NCBI GenBank assembly: GCA_949840955.1
Contig: CATKXV010000011.1
Coordinates: 1-57,866 of the forward strand
Length of the DNA: 57,866 nt
DNA from: an uncultured Anaeroplasmataceae bacterium
GTDB taxonomy: Bacteria; Bacillota_I; Bacilli_A; Acholeplasmatales; Anaeroplasmataceae
Reading direction: 5' to 3'
Shown here: positions 53,926-57,866 of the stretch, in pieces
Position numbering within the stretch: position 1 is the stretch's first letter
Layout: each line of letters starts with the position of its first letter
Notes under the pieces: generated by a model
What the model was told of the DNA's origin: nothing
Databases searched by the model: none
What the model saw: the letters and a program-made list of their open reading frames with translations, nothing else
Made by a program: the position numbers and the translations under genes

Positions 53926-54054
53926 GTGTTTGTGGCATTAAAAAAAGAGGATGCCAAAACCATCCTCAACCTAAAAACCACTACTATTGCAGTCCTTCAG
54001 CATTATATGTTGAATGGTTGGCACATAGTAGAATATTTACATTATGGATTATAA
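53926..54054 (+). CDS. 42-residue protein of unknown function
   Basis: GTG at 53926 has a full AAAGGAGGTGA ribosome site 5 nt upstream, one of the strongest in the window. The peptide (MFVALKKEDAKTILN...LQHYMLNGWHIVEYLHYGL) is soluble, with no recognised domain. The strong ribosome site and the position in the element's non-coding zone argue that it is real. It could be a copy-number or phage control peptide. Confidence 0.55.
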   Translation: MFVALKKEDAKTILNLKTTTIAVLQHYMLNGWHIVEYLHYGL

Positions 54055-54069
54055 CATAATGTAAATTAG

Positions 54070-54131
54070 TTATCAAGTAGTACAATCTTTAAAATTAGAT
54101 ATATCTAGTTTTAGAGATTGTCTCTTGATAA
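54070..54131. repeat. 62-nt near-perfect palindrome
   Basis: Pairs run from 54070/54131 inward: 8 bp (TTATCAAG/CTTGATAA), a small internal loop, 7 bp (ACAATCT/AGATTGT), then 13 more with two G-T pairs down to the centre at 54101/54102. As single-stranded DNA or RNA it would form one long hairpin. No T run follows, so it is not a standard terminator. Confidence 0.85.
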
Positions 54132-54225
54132 GGAATTAATATCAAAGGCAAAAATCTTGCAATCAAAAATTATAAAATCATACAAAGGAAGGTTTACAAA
54201 AAGAAAAAACAAAAAAGAAAAAAGA

Positions 54226-54246
54226 CCAGGAGTAATTAACTCCTGG
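54226..54246. repeat. Short hairpin CCAGGAGT/ACTCCTGG
   Basis: Perfect 8-bp arms at 54226-54233 and 54239-54246. The purine-rich AAAAAAC/AAAAAAG tract lies just before it. Confidence 0.65.
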
Positions 54247-54313
54247 CACCTATGCATTAAAATTGTGTGCTGTATGCATAAGGTAATTAAATTATAAAGG
54301 AAGAGGTGCTAAA

Positions 54314-54583
54314 ATGCAAGACTTCAAAGAAGAAAAAAAGATGCTAAAATACTGGTATTGCACTTTTAGCACCTTACATCAAGTCTTAACAAAAGAATTA
54401 CAATACAGAACAAATAGATATCTCATATACATTCAAGATACATTAAAAAAACTTAATAGCAATGATCCTACTTTAGACTATCAATTTATTATAGAATGCT
54501 ATAAACTCAATTTAATCGTTTTTAATAACTTTCTAAAATTAATCTTAAAATCTACTTGTATTTTTTCTAAAAATCAAATATAA
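54314..54583 (+). CDS. 89-residue hypothetical protein of the element
   Basis: GGAAGAGGTG precedes the ATG at 54314. The predicted protein is soluble and helical with many aromatic residues (KYWYCTFSTLHQVLTKELQYRTNRYLIYIQ...). No known domain. It is transcribed against the Rep/Zot genes and so might belong to a control region. Moderate confidence that it is expressed. Confidence 0.5.
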   Translation: MQDFKEEKKMLKYWYCTFSTLHQVLTKELQYRTNRYLIYIQDTLKKLNSNDPTLDYQFIIECYKLNLIVFNNFLKLILKSTCIFSKNQI

Positions 54584-54631
54584 TAAAAATACAAAGGTTA
54601 ATCAATGATTACCCTAAATATTGTTCATAAA

Positions 54632-54670
54632 AACAATCGCTAGAGCGTCAAATCAGCGGTTGTTTTTCTT
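54632..54670. terminator. Bidirectional terminator after the TM peptide gene
   Basis: AACAATCGCT at 54632-54641 pairs with AGCGGTTGTT at 54655-54664 with one wobble. T runs follow on both strands. The TM peptide stop codon (minus strand) lies at its edge. Confidence 0.75.
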
Positions 54671-54748
54671 TTTAATTAGAAGAACTATCAATCTAACTAA
54701 GCTAATGAAAACATTCAATATAGCCAAAATTAAGGTGATTATAGCCAT
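54653..54748 (-). CDS. 31-residue membrane peptide
   Basis: From ATG at 54748 the minus strand encodes MAIITLILAILNVFISLVRL and a further hydrophobic stretch, then a basic end KKKNNR before TGA. One helix plus a Lys/Arg tail is the layout of filamentous-phage coat or assembly peptides and of type I toxins. A weak AAAGG lies 13 nt upstream, and a competing ATG 10 nt upstream gives a 17-residue frame. The terminator right at its stop supports it as a gene end. Confidence 0.5.
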   Translation of the reverse strand: MAIITLILAILNVFISLVRLIVLLIKKKNNR

Positions 54749-54874
54749 TAATCATTATTAACCTTTCTAAAGAGTATAACATAAAAATATATCACCTCCT
54801 AAAAAGGGCAACCACTTATTTTAATTAACCTTTGCTATTCTTAATATATCAAATTTTAACGCAATTTTTTTGCC
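54749..54874. other. Gap between TM peptide and the 113-residue gene
   Basis: AT-rich. AGGAGGTGATAT (minus strand, about 54788-54799) is a strong ribosome site facing leftward, but it opens only an eight-codon frame. Nothing else is supported. Confidence 0.4.
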
Positions 54875-55216
54875 TTAGAAAACATCAAATAAATTAATTT
54901 GCCTTGATTCTTTTATTTTTGTTAAAGACCTTTTTGCCTCTGAAAATGAAAAAAACCATATTTTAGATAAGTCATCATAATCAAGAATAATATCATCATA
55001 ATTATAAACAGGACATAATATAGTATTTATTGGTATACATATTAATTCTAATAATATGTCACCAGATTCTTTTTTATTAATTAAAATATTACAAATTTTC
55101 AATTTCATAACTTTATCCCATTTTGATACATAAAATATTTCTTTGTTTAACAAATCAACAATATAAGAAAATTTATAAATAGGATTAATAAAATCTTTAA
55201 TATCTTTTAATAACAT
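54875..55216 (-). CDS. 113-residue hypothetical protein behind Rep
   Basis: This soluble protein (MLLKDIKDFINPIYKFSYIVDLL...) has a beta-rich centre (FYVSKWDKVMKLKICNILINK, LELICIPINTILCPVYNYDD) and a C-terminal helix ending RQINLFDVF. Its size and place directly after the initiator gene fit a single-stranded-DNA-binding protein of a filamentous phage, but no OB-fold motif can be confirmed. ATG at 55216 is chosen because AAAGGA is 8 nt upstream. GTG at 55240 would lie inside the palindrome. Confidence 0.65.
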   Translation of the reverse strand: MLLKDIKDFINPIYKFSYIVDLLNKEIFYVSKWDKVMKLKICNILINKKESGDILLELICIPINTILCPVYNYDDIILDYDDLSKIWFFSFSEAKRSLTKIKESRQINLFDVF

Positions 55217-55232
55217 AAATTTTATCCTTTCT

Positions 55233-55252
55233 TTTTCCACTCGAGTGGAAAA
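55233..55252. promoter_or_regulatory. 20-bp perfect palindrome upstream of the 113-residue gene
   Basis: TTTTCCACTCGAGTGGAAAA lies between the Rep stop and the next gene's ribosome site. A second inverted repeat ACCATTTT/AAAATGGT overlaps the Rep stop codon at about 55252-55268. Together they could be an operator and a weak terminator. Confidence 0.65.
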
Positions 55253-55258
55253 CCATTT

Positions 55259-56524
55259 TTAAAATGGTAAACGATATTTTGATTCGAAATTTTTAATTTC
55301 TATTTCCAATTGTTTCATATATTCATCAATATCAGATTGAGTTAATTCATAAAATAGTCCTGATTTCCAATTTTTACGTCTATAATTATTAATCATTGCA
55401 ATGTCTTTGCCAGTTATACGATCTCGTTTCTCTTTTAAATAATTTAATTTATCAAGCTTTTCTTTATAAATCTTTCCGGCACCCGAAAAAACCCAATCAT
55501 CATCTTCATATGCATTAGCAATTTCTAAAATAATATCCATCCTAGAAAGAGAATATGTTCTCCAAGATACTTTAGTTTCAATTGTACTTTCAAGAACTGG
55601 ACGCAAACTAAAAGAAGTTCCTTTCACACAATTTAAAAATTTTTCCCATGGAGGATAAACATCCAACTTTCTAACATCCTTCATCTCACTTTTCTTTCCA
55701 TTATAATAAGGATATTTTAATATAAACAAATTCTTTAATTGCTCACATGAAAACTTACCTATGTTATTTAAATTATTTTTCATCATAAAATAAGCTAAAT
55801 TATCAGCAGCATCATGTCTAAAACGCATCTCAAATCTAGTCCAATACTCACCATCCCAGGAATCATTTTTATTTTTGCGTTCAGCTTTTTTATTATAGAT
55901 ACAAAGCTGCTTATCACTTGTATTTTTTCCAAAATATAATGAGCAAGGCTCTTCATCAACATCAATATCTTTATAATTGTTTTTTCGCAGCGCAGAATCA
56001 TTTAAAAAAGGTACACTTCTAAAAGAAGAAGTATATAAACCTTTTGCAACTAGATCAAGTATTTTAGAAAGTTTAATCACATTACCTTTCATATCATCTA
56101 TTGCAATATCTATGCGTGTAAACTTTCCTCCATGCTTTTCTACCCAAGAAATAATATTTAAATAATCAATAGTTCCGTCCGATAAAAATTCAATCTCTCT
56201 ACAAGCTTGTCCTTTTAATTCCACCATTAAAGAATCATACTTATCATCAGACTTTATTCTGTCATCCCAATCAATTATTTTCTTCATAGCATTACGATCT
56301 CCACCAAAACGAATAATTATGTTTTCTCCTAAAGAAAGTTGATATTGATATCCATCATGCGCCCAGTCAGATATTTGACCATAATTAATACTAGTCATAT
56401 AAAAAAGATTTGCCAATTCTTCCTGAAGCTCTTCAAAAGCGATTTTAACATCAATTTGACTTTCTAAAGGAATTGTAAAGGACATATAATCCATATGGAT
56501 TTGAACGTCATCTATTTTTTCCAC
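55259..56524 (-). CDS. Replication initiation protein, Rep_trans type
   Basis: This 421-residue protein matches rolling-circle initiators (Rep_trans group, as in pT181-like plasmids, MobT-like proteins and some inoviruses). FTRIDIAIDDMKG near 138 matches the DxxxDD motif. SLYFGKNTSDKQLCIYNKKAERKN near 200 matches YxG...S...LxxYxK..E. WTRFEMRFR near 228 follows. The catalytic Tyr is not pinpointed but Tyr210 or Tyr215 are candidates. Start GTG at 56524 with GAGGATG upstream. It follows the Zot-like gene by 3 nt. Confidence 0.8.
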   Translation of the reverse strand: MEKIDDVQIHMDYMSFTIPLESQIDVKIAFEELQEELANLFYMTSINYGQISDWAHDGYQYQLSLGENIIIRFGGDRNAMKKIIDWDDRIKSDDKYDSLMVELKGQACREIEFLSDGTIDYLNIISWVEKHGGKFTRIDIAIDDMKGNVIKLSKILDLVAKGLYTSSFRSVPFLNDSALRKNNYKDIDVDEEPCSLYFGKNTSDKQLCIYNKKAERKNKNDSWDGEYWTRFEMRFRHDAADNLAYFMMKNNLNNIGKFSCEQLKNLFILKYPYYNGKKSEMKDVRKLDVYPPWEKFLNCVKGTSFSLRPVLESTIETKVSWRTYSLSRMDIILEIANAYEDDDWVFSGAGKIYKEKLDKLNYLKEKRDRITGKDIAMINNYRRKNWKSGLFYELTQSDIDEYMKQLEIEIKNFESKYRLPF

Positions 56525-56527
56525 ATA

Positions 56528-57865
56528 TTACACATCCTCACTTTCTTCAGAATCAAATTGTGCTTGAACAATTTTTGAATAATTTCTTAAACCTGTTTTA
56601 GAATATTCTATTAAATCTGGTTCTAAACTTGTCCATGTTTCAAGCATTAATAAATTTTGTTTTATTCCTTTTTCTTTATAAAGCACTCCCTTTAAATCAT
56701 CATAAAACTTTTTAAAAGGCGTAGAATTATATATTAAGTTTCCTTCATGATCAAAATCCATAACATTTAAAGAATAATGTATCATCTTTGAATTTCTAAA
56801 TTCATCATTTGTTGCATACTCAGCATAAATTTTAAAATATTGAAATTTTTCAAAATGAGAAACGATTTTATTTAATACAAATATTACATATTTTATTAAT
56901 TGATATAGAAATCCAACATTATTCTTTTTATAAACCACCTGCTTACGTCTAGAAGTCCACTTTTTTTCCGTTTTTGGACGATATCCTAAATAAGCTAAAA
57001 CAAGTTTTAACAGTCGATTATAAAACCATAGAATAGGTTTATAAATTACTTGAATTAAAAACGGCATACATACTTTTTTCTTCTCTAAATGATAATATCC
57101 TCCTGCTACACCTCTAATACGTTTGATGCCCTGATCCTTATCTTGACCATCTAACCATGCTGAACCATGTCTTTCTAATAAATGTGATAGAAGAGCAAAG
57201 AAAGCAAATGTTCCATCATCTCCTACAGTCTTTTTATCGTCATGTGAATTAAATTCCTTATCGTATTCAGGAAATATCAATGTCATATCTGGCTCATACG
57301 GAAAAGAATCAAGCTTCTTAAAAAATCTCATAGAATCTACAGAACCAATCCGACAGAAAGAAGAATAATAAGGATCATTTATTGGAATTAAACCCACAAT
57401 ATTTGTTCCTCGATAATATTCATTAAAAAACATTCTTGATACTTCTGAATTAACATAATCATATAAACGGAATAAATCAAATAAGATATTAGGAGCTGAT
57501 TTTATTACATTATCTAATTCTTCTAATTTAAAGTCCAAATAAAATATTTTTAATAATAGCCTAATCTTTGCAAAATTAAAATTAGGATACTTTATCTCAA
57601 ACTCTGTCATTGCTTTTTCGTATTCATCTAAAAAATTTTCAGTAGATGCTAATGCAGCTTGAGAAAGCGTTAATGTTTTTCCTGCTCCAGGTTCACCATC
57701 AATAACATTTACAGTTGCAGAATTTGCAATTAATCTTTTAAAACAAGCCCAATTCCTATTACACTTTTTAAAAGCTAAATGCTCAACTACTTTTAAATAT
57801 ACAATAATTAAAATAAATGATAAAACAAATTTATTTCCGTTTAAAATAAAATCAATTATTTTCAC
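56528..57865 (-). CDS. Zot/pI-like ATPase of filamentous-phage type (possibly 5' partial)
   Basis: This protein of at least 445 residues has an N-terminal membrane helix (about 12-30), then a P-loop DGEPGAGKTLTLSQ near 57. The probable Walker B is TLIFPEYDKEF near 195. SHLLERHGSAWLDGQDKDQGIKRIRGVAGGYYH follows, matching the arrangement after Walker B in Zot/pI proteins. A second hydrophobic stretch lies near 270-290. In inoviruses this ATPase drives virion extrusion; no toxin function should be read from the Zot name. The GTG start is the last codon in the window, so the true start may lie outside. Confidence 0.65.
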   Translation of the reverse strand: MKIIDFILNGNKFVLSFILIIVYLKVVEHLAFKKCNRNWACFKRLIANSATVNVIDGEPGAGKTLTLSQAALASTENFLDEYEKAMTEFEIKYPNFNFAKIRLLLKIFYLDFKLEELDNVIKSAPNILFDLFRLYDYVNSEVSRMFFNEYYRGTNIVGLIPINDPYYSSFCRIGSVDSMRFFKKLDSFPYEPDMTLIFPEYDKEFNSHDDKKTVGDDGTFAFFALLSHLLERHGSAWLDGQDKDQGIKRIRGVAGGYYHLEKKKVCMPFLIQVIYKPILWFYNRLLKLVLAYLGYRPKTEKKWTSRRKQVVYKKNNVGFLYQLIKYVIFVLNKIVSHFEKFQYFKIYAEYATNDEFRNSKMIHYSLNVMDFDHEGNLIYNSTPFKKFYDDLKGVLYKEKGIKQNLLMLETWTSLEPDLIEYSKTGLRNYSKIVQAQFDSEESEDV

Positions 57866-57866
57866 A

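Larger units (their letters stand above)
52749..57866. mobile_element. Left part of a tRNA-integrated element, inovirus-like or rolling-circle type
   Basis: From the tRNA fragment rightward, all genes are small or of mobile-element type, with long hairpin-rich gaps. They include a Rep_trans-like initiator and a Zot/pI-like ATPase. The element runs off the window. No integrase, coat gene or conjugation gene is seen in this part. A filamentous phage (inovirus) fits best, with an integrative plasmid as the alternative. Confidence 0.7.

Noticed and set aside
56528-57865. Zot-like protein as an enterotoxin
   Set aside because: The similarity is to the phage assembly ATPase domain; no toxin peptide region is visible.

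Overview
The window is AT-rich DNA of a low-GC Gram-positive anaerobe. Start codons include ATG, GTG and TTG, Shine-Dalgarno sites are strong, and intrinsic terminators are frequent. TGA is a normal stop and Trp is always TGG, so this is not the Mycoplasma code. A trimeric [FeFe]-hydrogenase, an HrcA/CIRCE heat-shock operon, SpoVD-like and FtsW/SpoVE-like cell-wall genes and IspG fit an Erysipelotrichia-like gut Bacillota. The taxonomic placement is an inference.

Layout. 1-5100: the end of a DegV-family gene, then an operon for a NAD-linked, probably electron-bifurcating hydrogenase (NuoE-like, NuoF-like and [FeFe] subunits). 5100-14730: an alpha-glucan locus with a starch-binding-type lipoprotein, a divergent LacI regulator, an intracellular GH13 enzyme, and a MalE/MalF/MalG/MalK-type importer whose malG copy carries a one-base frameshift. 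14730-34330: an accessory island (below). 34330-52750: ordinary chromosome. It holds uxuA, spoVD-like, a MATE pump behind a candidate leader-peptide attenuator, ispG, rpmG, hrcA-grpE-dnaK-dnaJ, rsmE, mtaB, rpsU, an SGNH esterase, ftsW, and a Zur-like regulator with a metal exporter and a NUDIX hydrolase. 52750-57866: the left end of an integrated element beginning in a tRNA 3' fragment. It carries hairpin-rich non-coding DNA, small genes, a Rep_trans-type initiator and a Zot/pI-like ATPase, and looks like an inovirus-type or rolling-circle element.

The island is the most interesting part. A leader RNA with a terminator precedes a small helix-turn-helix protein. A promoter with CCTAA/TTAGG palindromes then drives a phage-type coiled-coil membrane protein, a phage holin (no endolysin gene), two overlapping nucleotidyltransferase genes and a 1771-residue Rhs/YD-repeat protein. 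That protein has two LamG-like inserts, no signal peptide and a short basic C-terminal tip. Behind it lie about 9 kb of displaced Rhs tips, decayed toxin remnants and repeated small-protein families that look like immunity genes, including one HExxH protein directly after a displaced tip. A 243-bp segment shared at about 98% by the main gene and one orphan tip could serve tip exchange. The island ends with a translationally coupled HTH + TPR pair and a 51-residue exported peptide, arranged like a split RRNPP quorum-sensing unit, followed by a second XRE regulator. My working model is a lysis-released, peptide-controlled polymorphic Rhs toxin locus. The sequence supports the parts. The way they work together is inference.
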